The position numbers were made by a program, and so were the translations under genes. The notes below the pieces were generated by a model. It worked only from the letters and a program-made list of their open reading frames with translations, was not told where the DNA came from and searched no databases. Below, in pieces: positions 24,172-32,041 of a stretch of DNA of 64,000 nucleotides. How positions within the stretch are numbered: position 1 is the first letter of the stretch; each line of letters starts with the position of its first letter. Source of the DNA: HGW-17 sp938004375 (lineage in GTDB: Bacteria > Myxococcota_A > Polyangia > HGW-17); contig DAIRVS010000002.1 in assembly GCA_036802685.1 (NCBI GenBank), positions 1-64,000 on the forward strand, read 5' to 3'.

Positions 24172-26628
24172 CTACCGGCCGAACAGTTTGTAAGCCCGGG
24201 TGAACTCGTTCATCCAGCGGGTCTCCAGGTTCTTCAACTCCAGGACGTCCGAAGGCGCCCCGCCCGTGACCGCCTTCTGGAACTGTTCCTCGGTGACCGG
24301 CAGCGCCAGGCGCCTCAGTTTCACCGAAAGATCCCCTTTTTCCAAGCGAAATTGCCAGGCCTCCCGCAGGGACCGGTGGTTGAGCACCAGCGCCGCCTGC
24401 AGCAGGATGGACAGCAACGGCTTGCGGCGCACCGCCAGGTCCGAGGCGAAGACCTGCGGGGGCTTCGCCTGGAAGGGGTCCATGTAGAACGTGTACGTAG
24501 CGGGCTCGCGGTACAACCTCGCGTCCACGGCCAACCGGAACACGGAGTGGTCCCGGGGTCCCCATTTGGCGCCCTTGGGCAGCATCCACAACCGCTGACC
24601 CTCGGTGAACAGGAAGCGCAGGAACAGGCGGGCGGGCTCGAGGTTGGGGGCCCGCGCGAGCACGGAGACCGGGTCGGGAGTCAGGTAGGCGGTCTTCTCC
24701 GGGATGCCGAAGCGCAGCCGGACGCCGCTGGTCTTCTCCAGTTCGTCCTTCTCCAAGTGGTAGAAGTAATCGATCGCCAGCGCGCAGGCGAGCTCGGGCT
24801 CATCGGCGAGCTTCTGCAGGACGCCCTGGGAGGAGGTGAGCCAGGCGTCGCGCACGTTGGCGCCCAATCCCAGCAGGATGCGCCAGGCGTCGGCCCACGG
24901 GTGCGCCTGCAGGATCATTTCGAACACCATCAGAGTGGAGCTGGACAACTTGGGATCAGCCGCCACGATGCGCTGGAAGAAGCGGGGATCGGCCAGGTCC
25001 TCCCAGGTCGCCGGAAACGCGAGACCAAGGCGCTCGAGGGTCTTCTCGTTGCAGACGATCCCGAAGCCGGAGAGGGTGACCCCGTACCAGCGCCCCGCCG
25101 GGTCGTACAGGTCGTTGCCGGCCAGCTTGGGCGGAACGTGAGGCACGAGCCCGGCGGGCTCGAGGGCCACTTGGGAGCAGGGCTCCTTCACCTTGCCGGC
25201 GGTCACGCAGTCGGGCCGGGCCAGGGTGCGGTGCAGGCTCTCGCCGCCGCCGATCATCACGTCCAGCTCGCCGCTGCGCTTCTGCAGGATGGCGCTGCGC
25301 AACTGGGCCTGGATGGAGCCTAGATCGTCCTTCTGGACCACCCATTCGATCTGCACCGGCGGGTAGCCCAGTTCGGCGAGCCAAAACCCGAAGCCGGCGG
25401 CCAGTTCGGTGTTGACCACCGCCGGGTGGGAGGTCATCACCCGCAACCGTCGGGTCACCTTCGCGGGGGCCGGTGGTCCCGCCTGCGTCCCGGCCTCGTT
25501 CCTGGGCCAGAACCACCAACTGAGGGCGGCGCCGGCGCCGACCAGCAACACGAGGATGAACGCCAGCGCACGCCTGAAGCGCCGGCGGACCCGGGCCTCC
25601 TCGCGGGCGGGGGCCGTCAGTTCGGCGTCGAGGAGCTCCGTCAACCGGCGGCTCACCTCGCTGGCCGAGGCTGGGCGCGCCTGGGGCTCCTTCTGCAGGC
25701 AGGCCAGGATCAGGTCCTCCAGGGCCTGGGGCATGGGGGCGACCAGGGAGGGCGCCTGGGGCTCCTCGGAAAGGTGGGCGGCGATCAGTTCGCCGTAGGA
25801 GTTGCTCTTGAAGGGAACACGGCCGGTGAACGCCTGGTACAGCATGATCCCCAGGCTGTAGATGTCCGAGGCTGCCGTGGTGTCAGCGGCGCGGCACTGC
25901 TCGGGGGACATGTAGAGCGGCGTCCCCTTGATGATGCCGGCCTGGGTCCGCAGGAAGGACGGCTGCTCCGCGTTGAACTTGGCGATACCGAAGTCCAACA
26001 GGCGCAGGTCCACCGGGATGCCGTCCTTCGTGATCAGGAAGACGTTCTCGGGTTTCAGGTCCCGGTGGACGATGCCGTGGGAGTGGGCGGCCTCGAGGGC
26101 CTCGAGCATCATCGGAAAAATCAGGCGGGCGTCGGCGAAGGAGAGCCGCCCCTCGCGGAAGAGGTAGGCGGCCATGCTCTCGCCCTCGAGCAGCTCCATG
26201 ACGAAGTACAGGTTGCCCGCCGGGAGTTGTCCAAATGCAAATATATCAACGATCAGCCGACTGCCGATGGCGTTGGCCGCCTTGGCCTCGTTGATGAAGG
26301 CGTTGGCCACCTCGGGCTCCTGGGAGAACGTGGTCTTGAGGACCTTGATGGCGACCTTCTTGCCGATGATGGGGTGCACGGCGGCGAACACCCAGCCCAT
26401 ACCGCCCTTGCCCAAAAAGTGTGTCACACGGTATTCCCCGACCATGTGGCCGATGAGCGTCATGGGGGCCCGTGACAACGTATCGGGGGTGATCTGGTTC
26501 CCTTGCACGGTGGCGCCGCCCCCCGAGGACACCGGCATGGCGGCCAACTGGGCGCCGCAGGCGCCGCAGAAGCGCGATCCGGTCTCCAGTCTCAAACCGC
26601 AGTTCGGGCAGTGGGGGGTGGTCGTCAA
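24172..26628 (-). CDS. Ser/Thr kinase fused to a periplasmic solute-binding domain (receptor kinase)
   Basis: 818 residues. The start is TTG 26628 after AGGTGA; no ATG lies before the N-terminal zinc ribbon (CPNC..C at residues 7-10 and CGAC at 22-25). Kinase domain about 62-335: GKGGMGWVFAA, VAIKVLK, HGIVHRDLKPENV, LLDFGIAKF, SPEQCRA, DIYSLGIMLYQAF. One transmembrane helix at about 351-374 (ALAFILVLLVGAGAALSWWF). From about residue 390 the chain reads as an ABC-type class II solute-binding protein: LRVMTSHPAVV, GELDVMIGGGESLHR, GVTLSGFGIVCNEKTLERL, ATWEDLADPRFFQRIVAADP, LGLGANVRDAWLTSSQGVLQKLADEP, LFTEGQRLWMLPKGA, the order seen in Fe3+/spermidine/phosphonate binding proteins. The topology (kinase inside, binding lobe outside) makes this a one-chain ligand receptor kinase. 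An NSS transporter is immediately upstream (20 bp) and a second kinase downstream (33 bp). Confidence 0.9.
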   Translation of the reverse strand: MTTTPHCPNCGLRLETGSRFCGACGAQLAAMPVSSGGGATVQGNQITPDTLSRAPMTLIGHMVGEYRVTHFLGKGGMGWVFAAVHPIIGKKVAIKVLKTTFSQEPEVANAFINEAKAANAIGSRLIVDIFAFGQLPAGNLYFVMELLEGESMAAYLFREGRLSFADARLIFPMMLEALEAAHSHGIVHRDLKPENVFLITKDGIPVDLRLLDFGIAKFNAEQPSFLRTQAGIIKGTPLYMSPEQCRAADTTAASDIYSLGIMLYQAFTGRVPFKSNSYGELIAAHLSEEPQAPSLVAPMPQALEDLILACLQKEPQARPASASEVSRRLTELLDAELTAPAREEARVRRRFRRALAFILVLLVGAGAALSWWFWPRNEAGTQAGPPAPAKVTRRLRVMTSHPAVVNTELAAGFGFWLAELGYPPVQIEWVVQKDDLGSIQAQLRSAILQKRSGELDVMIGGGESLHRTLARPDCVTAGKVKEPCSQVALEPAGLVPHVPPKLAGNDLYDPAGRWYGVTLSGFGIVCNEKTLERLGLAFPATWEDLADPRFFQRIVAADPKLSSSTLMVFEMILQAHPWADAWRILLGLGANVRDAWLTSSQGVLQKLADEPELACALAIDYFYHLEKDELEKTSGVRLRFGIPEKTAYLTPDPVSVLARAPNLEPARLFLRFLFTEGQRLWMLPKGAKWGPRDHSVFRLAVDARLYREPATYTFYMDPFQAKPPQVFASDLAVRRKPLLSILLQAALVLNHRSLREAWQFRLEKGDLSVKLRRLALPVTEEQFQKAVTGGAPSDVLELKNLETRWMNEFTRAYKLFGR

Positions 26629-26648
26629 ATTTCACCTAAACCATATCA

Positions 26649-28013
26649 TCAACCGAGCGTCTGGCCGGTGATTAACATGTAGCCCAGGATGCTCCCCAGG
26701 CACAGGGGGGCGACCACGGCCAGCACGTAAAACAGGACCTTCCGGGCCACCGGCGGCACCGCGGCGCCCGTGTACAGTTCGGCCTCGAAGCACCGACGCT
26801 TCCAGGCGAAGACGGCGAACAGGATCAGCAGGAAGCCTCCCAGGGTGAGCGACACGTTCCCGAAGAAGAAGTCCATCAGGTCCAGGAAGCCGAGCGCCTT
26901 GCCTCCGATGGTCAGGACGTTCCCCAGCCCGCCCACGGCACCCAGGGACAGCGCGCTGGGGACGCCCAGGAGCAGGACCAGGCCCGCCGTCACGCCGACC
27001 GCCTTCTTGCGGGACCACCCGCGCTCGTCCATCCAATAGGACGCGGCGACCTCCAGGAGCGAGATCGTCGACGTGAGCGCGGCGATGGCCAGCAACAGGA
27101 AGAACAGTGCCCCCACGAAGCGGCCGGCCGGCAGCGTGGCGAACAGATCCGTGAGCACCACGAATACCAGCCCCGGGCCGCTCTTCTCGGGCGCGCCCCC
27201 GAGCACGGGGAAGATCAGCAGGCCGGCCATGACCGCCACGGCCGTGTCGCACAGCACGACGACCAGGCCCGAGCGCACGAGGTTGGAGCCGGGGCTCAGG
27301 TAGCTGCCGTAGGTGAGCATCGCGCCCATGCCCAGGGACAGGGAGAAGAAGGCCTGGCCCGCGGCGAACACGAAGGTCTTCCCCGAGACGGAGGCCGGAT
27401 CGGGGATCAGGTAGAAGCAAAGGCCGTCCACCGCGGTGGGCAGTGTGAGAGCGTAGACGATGAGCAGCAGCAGTAATACGAAGAGCATCGGCATGAGCAC
27501 GGTACTCATGCGCTCGATGCCTCCCTTGATCCCGAAAAAGACGATGCCCGCGGTGAGGGCGAGGAACGCGAGGAAGAAACCGACCTGGACACCGCCGCTT
27601 TGGGTGAAAGCTTGGAAATTGGGTTCCGAGCTTCCCTTGCTGAAGCCCTCGAAGACGGCCAAGCCAAAATACTTCAAGGTCCAGCCGGCCACCACTCCGT
27701 AATAGGACAGGATCACGACGCCGGTGAGCACGAACAGGTAGCCCAGGGTCTGCCAGGCGCGGTGGGGGGCCAGCGCCCGGAAGGCACCCACGGGCCCCCG
27801 CTGGGCGGCACGCCCCATGGAGAGCTCCACGTACATGAGCGGCAGGCCCACCAGCAATACGATGGAGACGTACAGCAGCACGAAGCCGCCGCCGCCGTTC
27901 TGACCGGTGAGGGTGGGAAACCGCCAGATGTTGCCGAGCCCGACGGCGCTGCCCGCGGCCGCGAGGATGAAGCCCAGGGAGGATTTCCAGTGTTCGCGTT
28001 CGACCGACGGCAT
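26649..28013 (-). CDS. NSS family sodium-dependent amino acid/neurotransmitter transporter
   Basis: 454 residues from ATG 28013 (Shine-Dalgarno GGAGGCG); 34 upstream codons lack support. TM1 contains the signature GFILAAAGSAVGLGNIWRFPTLTGQNGGGGF, including the Na-binding and substrate-binding unwound segment, and SLSLGMGAMLTYGSYLS matches TM6-7. About 11 hydrophobic helices are visible, as in bacterial NSS members such as LeuT, TnaT and MhsT. Substrate is probably an amino acid or amine; the sequence does not say which. It is the first gene of the operon with the binding-protein kinase, an arrangement that suggests sensing and uptake of related compounds. Confidence 0.95.
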   Translation of the reverse strand: MPSVEREHWKSSLGFILAAAGSAVGLGNIWRFPTLTGQNGGGGFVLLYVSIVLLVGLPLMYVELSMGRAAQRGPVGAFRALAPHRAWQTLGYLFVLTGVVILSYYGVVAGWTLKYFGLAVFEGFSKGSSEPNFQAFTQSGGVQVGFFLAFLALTAGIVFFGIKGGIERMSTVLMPMLFVLLLLLIVYALTLPTAVDGLCFYLIPDPASVSGKTFVFAAGQAFFSLSLGMGAMLTYGSYLSPGSNLVRSGLVVVLCDTAVAVMAGLLIFPVLGGAPEKSGPGLVFVVLTDLFATLPAGRFVGALFFLLLAIAALTSTISLLEVAASYWMDERGWSRKKAVGVTAGLVLLLGVPSALSLGAVGGLGNVLTIGGKALGFLDLMDFFFGNVSLTLGGFLLILFAVFAWKRRCFEAELYTGAAVPPVARKVLFYVLAVVAPLCLGSILGYMLITGQTLG

Positions 28014-28036
28014 CCGCGCCTCCAGTATAGTGGTCG

Positions 28037-28066
28037 GAGATACCACACAAACGCGGCGGTTGGCAA
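28037..28066 (-). promoter_or_regulatory. possible promoter of the six-gene operon 18543-28013
   Basis: Minus strand TTGCCA (28066-28061), 18-bp spacer, TATCTC (28042-28037), followed by the ATG at 28013. It is a moderate match. A TATACT at 28022-28027 is an alternative -10 but leaves almost no leader. Confidence 0.38.
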
Positions 28067-28162
28067 GTTCGCCAGCCCGGCCCCAATTAAATATGGGAGA
28101 TTTGACCTTTGCCATTGCATGCGCGGTCCCGAGTAGTTATGTTCAGGGGTCCGGAGGCTTTT

Positions 28163-30604
28163 ATGTTCCGCTTGCACACAATTCTCCTTTCCCTGGTCGC
28201 CGCTTCCCTCTTCTTCACGGGCTGTCTCAAGGACACCGAGATGGCCGACCTCGAGGGTCACGACATCAAGATTACCTTCATCCACACCTCGGACTGGCAC
28301 TCGCGCCTGCTGCCGTATTACCTGCAGGTGGGCGAGCAGGACAAAGCCCTGGGCCTCGACGAGAACTCTCCCAACGTGGGCGGCGCCGCCCGCGCCGCGA
28401 CGCTGATCAAGCGCATCCGGGCCGCCGGCGGCCGCGTGGTCCACGTGGACTCCGGCGACGTCTTCCAGGGCGCCCCCATCTTCAACGAGTACCTCGGCGA
28501 GGTGGAGTTCATCCTGTATTCCATGCTGGGTGTCGACGCCTTCGCGGTGGGCAACCACGAGTTCGACATGGGCGTGACCAACTACGTCGACAAGACCATC
28601 GAGTACGCCCGGTTCCCCATGCTGAACATGAACTACGCCATGGAGAACCCCAACACGCCGGGCGCCAGCCCCCTGGCCAAGGTCACCCACCCCTACACGA
28701 TCACCAACGCCGAGGGCCTGCGCGTGGGCATCATCGGGGCCGGCTCCCTGGGCTCCATCGTCTCCATGTACGAGGGCGGCAACTCCCTGGGCGTGACCCC
28801 GGTGGAGACCATCGAGATGATCCAGTTCTACGTCGACTACCTGCGTCCGATGACCGACATCATCGTGGTCGTCAGCCACCTGGGCCTGCGCTCCGAGAAG
28901 CAGATGGAGCGCGGCGGGGACGACCAGATTTACATCGAGGATCCCGAGAACTGCCCCGAGGGCGAGGACTGCGTGACCCCCGACGCGCTGTGCGTCAGCC
29001 ACCAGCGACTGCCCGGCGACGAGCAGATCATCGCCAACACCGAGGGCATCGACGTGGTCTTCGGCGGTCACCTGCACATCGTGCTGTCCCCGCCCGAGGT
29101 CATCCGGGACTGCCGCCCCGACCCGTCCTGCCCGCAGTTGATCGACTTCATGGAGCGCCGCGGCTGCCTGGAGACCACCCGGGACGCCCAGGGCAACCTG
29201 GTGTCCGTGACGTATAAGAACTCCCGGTCGGTCCCGCTCATGCACTCGGGCGCCTTCCTGAAGTTCGTGGGCCAGATGGACACCGTCTTCGGCCGCCCCG
29301 AGGCCCCCACCTCCGGCGACGCCCGCGAAGAGGCCCTCTGGGCCCTCAACGGCTGGGAGCTCAAGGCCTTCCGCCAGATCATCCATCCCATGGACAACCG
29401 CATCCCGGTGGACCAGTTCGACGGCGACACCCAGCGCATCCTCGACTGGTACAAGCCGCTCCTGTACCGGCACCTGCCGCTCACCCGCTTCATCGCGTTC
29501 GCGCCGGTGAAGATCCGACGCTTCGCCACCGGCTACGGCGACTCGGCCCTGGGCAACGTCGTGTCCGCGTCCATCCAGACCCGGCGCCGCGTCGAGACCG
29601 ACTTCGCGCTCACCAACACCCTGGGCATCCGCTCGGACATCGAGGCGGGTCCGGTGACGATCGAGACCATGTACAACGTGTTCCCCTTCGAGAACACGAT
29701 CACCACGCTGACCCTCTCGGGCTCCGAGGTCAAGCAGCTGCTCGACTACGTCGCCCTGCGCTCTGCCCGGCGCGGTTGCCAGGCCCAGGCCCAGGTCGCC
29801 GGCGTCAACTTCGTCATGAACTGCAACGAGACCGTGCGCCCGCCGTACAAGGATCCCGAGTCCTACGAGAGCGCCCACCGCATCACCATCGGCGGCGCCC
29901 GCTTCACTGACCCCGCCCGCTACGGCGTGAACCCCGAGACCGAGAAGCCCATGTGCCAGTACGATGGCCTGCGCTGCGTCTCCGGCGGACCGGCCGGCGG
30001 CGCCGACACCTGCGACGACGCCTACGAGCCCGCCGTGTCCTGCCCCGCGGGCACCGAGTTCGGCGAGGGCGGCTGCTGTCCGGCCGGCGAGCTCTGCACG
30101 CCCCAGGGCTGCGGGCGCCCCATCACCATGCTCAGTTCCTACACCCTGGCCGCCAACGATTACATCGCCGCCGGCGGCTCCGGCTTCCGCGTGCTGCAGT
30201 TCAACACCACGCAGTACAACACGGGTATCCCCCTGCGCGACGCCGTCATCGACTACATGTTCATCAACTACCCTGGCTGCGGCGCCGGGCTTCCCGACGA
30301 GGAGCTCGACCGCATCGAGGGCATCAAGTCCGCCGCCGGCTCCCAGACGCTGGCCGAGTTCAAGGACGCCTTCGGCGACTTCATCGACAGCCTGCGCTAC
30401 TCCCAGTCGCGCTACGCGGCCTGCTCCGAGCAGGTGGCCGAGGCCCTCGTCAAGGACTGCTCCTATCTGGAGCGCAACTCCGACGAGCGGATCAACTGTG
30501 AACGGCAACTGATGCTGTCCGCCCTCGAGATGTGCATCCGGCTGCCCTGCATCGAGGCCCGCGAAGAAGGCCGCATCGATCGCGTGTACCCCTCCTACGA
30601 GTAG
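28163..30604 (+). CDS. 5'-nucleotidase/metallophosphatase lipoprotein (UshA-like)
   Basis: 813 residues. ATG 28163 is 5 nt after GGAGG; lipobox FFTGC, Cys21. The N-terminal calcineurin-like metallophosphatase domain has its full set of metal motifs: HTSDWHSRLLP, VDSGDVFQG, GNHEFDMG, VVSHLGL and GGHLHIV. The C-terminal 5'-nucleotidase domain includes TNTLGIRSDIEAGPVTIETMYNVFPFENTI. Compared with UshA (about 550 residues) it is much longer, with an acidic/Cys insertion after VVSHLGLRSEK and a Cys-rich insert at about 594-654. It probably dephosphorylates extracellular nucleotides on the cell surface. It heads a three-gene plus-strand cluster with the OB-fold-like lipoprotein (7-bp gap) and an outer-membrane barrel, suggesting nucleotide or nucleic-acid scavenging. 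Confidence 0.93.
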   Translation: MFRLHTILLSLVAASLFFTGCLKDTEMADLEGHDIKITFIHTSDWHSRLLPYYLQVGEQDKALGLDENSPNVGGAARAATLIKRIRAAGGRVVHVDSGDVFQGAPIFNEYLGEVEFILYSMLGVDAFAVGNHEFDMGVTNYVDKTIEYARFPMLNMNYAMENPNTPGASPLAKVTHPYTITNAEGLRVGIIGAGSLGSIVSMYEGGNSLGVTPVETIEMIQFYVDYLRPMTDIIVVVSHLGLRSEKQMERGGDDQIYIEDPENCPEGEDCVTPDALCVSHQRLPGDEQIIANTEGIDVVFGGHLHIVLSPPEVIRDCRPDPSCPQLIDFMERRGCLETTRDAQGNLVSVTYKNSRSVPLMHSGAFLKFVGQMDTVFGRPEAPTSGDAREEALWALNGWELKAFRQIIHPMDNRIPVDQFDGDTQRILDWYKPLLYRHLPLTRFIAFAPVKIRRFATGYGDSALGNVVSASIQTRRRVETDFALTNTLGIRSDIEAGPVTIETMYNVFPFENTITTLTLSGSEVKQLLDYVALRSARRGCQAQAQVAGVNFVMNCNETVRPPYKDPESYESAHRITIGGARFTDPARYGVNPETEKPMCQYDGLRCVSGGPAGGADTCDDAYEPAVSCPAGTEFGEGGCCPAGELCTPQGCGRPITMLSSYTLAANDYIAAGGSGFRVLQFNTTQYNTGIPLRDAVIDYMFINYPGCGAGLPDEELDRIEGIKSAAGSQTLAEFKDAFGDFIDSLRYSQSRYAACSEQVAEALVKDCSYLERNSDERINCERQLMLSALEMCIRLPCIEAREEGRIDRVYPSYE

Positions 30605-30611
30605 GAAAACC

Positions 30612-32012
30612 ATGAAGAAACTGCTCCTTTTCACGCTGTTCGTCCTCCCGTTCGCCTGCACCGAGACCGTCACCCTCGAGCGCGACGTCCTCTCCTTCGA
30701 AGTGACCTACGTGAACCCGCCCGCCTGCGGCCTCACCGAGGGGGACGCCTGTCCGTTCTCCCTGGCCGCGGACGCCTTCACCGCACGGGTCCGCGTCCGC
30801 GCCCTCGACAAGGACCGCCAGACGGCGGGGAACTTCTACAAGTCCGTCGTGATCACGACCGTGCCCTCGGGCATGTTCATCTCCGGACCCGACGTCCATC
30901 TGCTCCCGGACAACCGCAAGGTCCTGGTGGTCGCGCTCAACGGAGGCGTGTGGGAGGGGGACGTCACCTTCCGCGGCGGCTTCGGCACCCTGCGTCTGAT
31001 GGTCGAGGACATGGGCTACGAGCCCGCGCCCAACGCCGCCACGGCCGCCTGCGCCTCCCTGTTCCCCGCCCAAGGCTGCTACGCCCCCGACGACGACAAC
31101 CCGCAGCCAGGCACCGGTGCCGTGGGCGTCACCGACGCGCTGCATTTCCACAACCCGCGCCTCGCCGACATCCAGCGCCCCTGGGACGAGAGCCTGGTCA
31201 CCGACGGCAGCCGGGACAAGGAAGCCAGCCCCCTCGCCGGGTTCCGCGTCACCATCGACGGCGACCCCTACCTGGGCACCGCGACCTGCACGCCCGGCGA
31301 GAGCCGCCTGGTGGTCACCGCCATCTCGGTGGCCGGCTTCAACATGACCGACGTGTGCGATCCGGCCATGCCCGACTACGCCCACCTCTACGTCTATAAC
31401 TTCAGCACCCCCGAAGAGACCAGCCGCGGCGACTGCATCCTCTCGATCCAGGGCGCCATCGACGAGTTCCAGGGCTACACCGAGATGAAGAACCCGCTCT
31501 GGGAGGTCGACCGCTGCGAGACCGGCGACGCGTTCTGCACCGTGGGCGAGCCCAAGTGCACGGCCTTTCTTCCCGCCCCGGCGGAGATCACCGGCGCCAT
31601 GGTCGGCGACCTGCTCGCCATGGAGAAGCTCGAGAGCGCGCTGGTAGAGGTCCGCGACGTCACCGCCTCCTCCGAGTTCCTGCGCTGCGACGCCAACGGC
31701 GACGGCGTGATCGACTACAACATCCCCGAGGAGAAGAACTGCAAGTTCGACTGCGGCGACGAGGTCGGCTGCGTCGTCAAGGAGGACTACGACATCTATT
31801 TCACGTGGACCGTCGACGTCGGCGGCGTCGAGGTCGGTGTGGTCACCCAGGGCGTGGTACCCTTCGACCCCGAGGCCGAGGGCAGCCTGGGCGTGCCGAT
31901 CTACCGCGTCCGCGGCATGCTCAAACATCTGGACTTCGGCGCCCCGGCCTGGATCATCCTGCCCCGGGACGCCCGCGACGTCTGCTTCACCGAAGCCGAG
32001 TGCGAGGACTAG
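30612..32012 (+). CDS. lipoprotein with OB-fold-like C-terminal region
   Basis: 466 residues. Signal MKKLLLFTLFVLPFAC with lipidated Cys16. The N-terminal part (to about 180) is an Ig-like beta domain (FTARVRVRALDKDRQTAGNFYKS). The C-terminal part contains LVVTAISVAGFNMTD, YNFSTPEETSRGDCILSIQGAIDEFQGYTEM and LVEVRDVTASSE, the pattern of OB-fold repeats that follow secreted nucleases such as ExeM; this is inference from pattern. It has about 14 cysteines. It starts 7 bp after the nucleotidase stop, and the outer-membrane barrel gene begins 29 bp downstream, so the three are certainly co-transcribed. Confidence 0.75.
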   Translation: MKKLLLFTLFVLPFACTETVTLERDVLSFEVTYVNPPACGLTEGDACPFSLAADAFTARVRVRALDKDRQTAGNFYKSVVITTVPSGMFISGPDVHLLPDNRKVLVVALNGGVWEGDVTFRGGFGTLRLMVEDMGYEPAPNAATAACASLFPAQGCYAPDDDNPQPGTGAVGVTDALHFHNPRLADIQRPWDESLVTDGSRDKEASPLAGFRVTIDGDPYLGTATCTPGESRLVVTAISVAGFNMTDVCDPAMPDYAHLYVYNFSTPEETSRGDCILSIQGAIDEFQGYTEMKNPLWEVDRCETGDAFCTVGEPKCTAFLPAPAEITGAMVGDLLAMEKLESALVEVRDVTASSEFLRCDANGDGVIDYNIPEEKNCKFDCGDEVGCVVKEDYDIYFTWTVDVGGVEVGVVTQGVVPFDPEAEGSLGVPIYRVRGMLKHLDFGAPAWIILPRDARDVCFTEAECED

Positions 32013-32041
32013 ACACTTTATTGAGGAGAATGGAGGTTCCC

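Noticed and set aside
23194..25323. A 709-codon plus-strand open frame opposite the two kinase genes
   Set aside because: Antisense to well-formed kinases and biased to Gly/Val/His/Arg; no recognisable domain.
27713..30673. A 986-codon open frame on the minus strand over the 5'-nucleotidase
   Set aside because: It is antisense to a protein with clear metallophosphatase motifs and consists of low-complexity Val/Gly/Asp/His codons, the usual shadow of a high-GC gene.
31556..32041. A long N-terminal extension of the outer-membrane barrel frame
   Set aside because: It lies inside the OB-fold-like lipoprotein gene in another frame; the signal peptide begins only after 32042.
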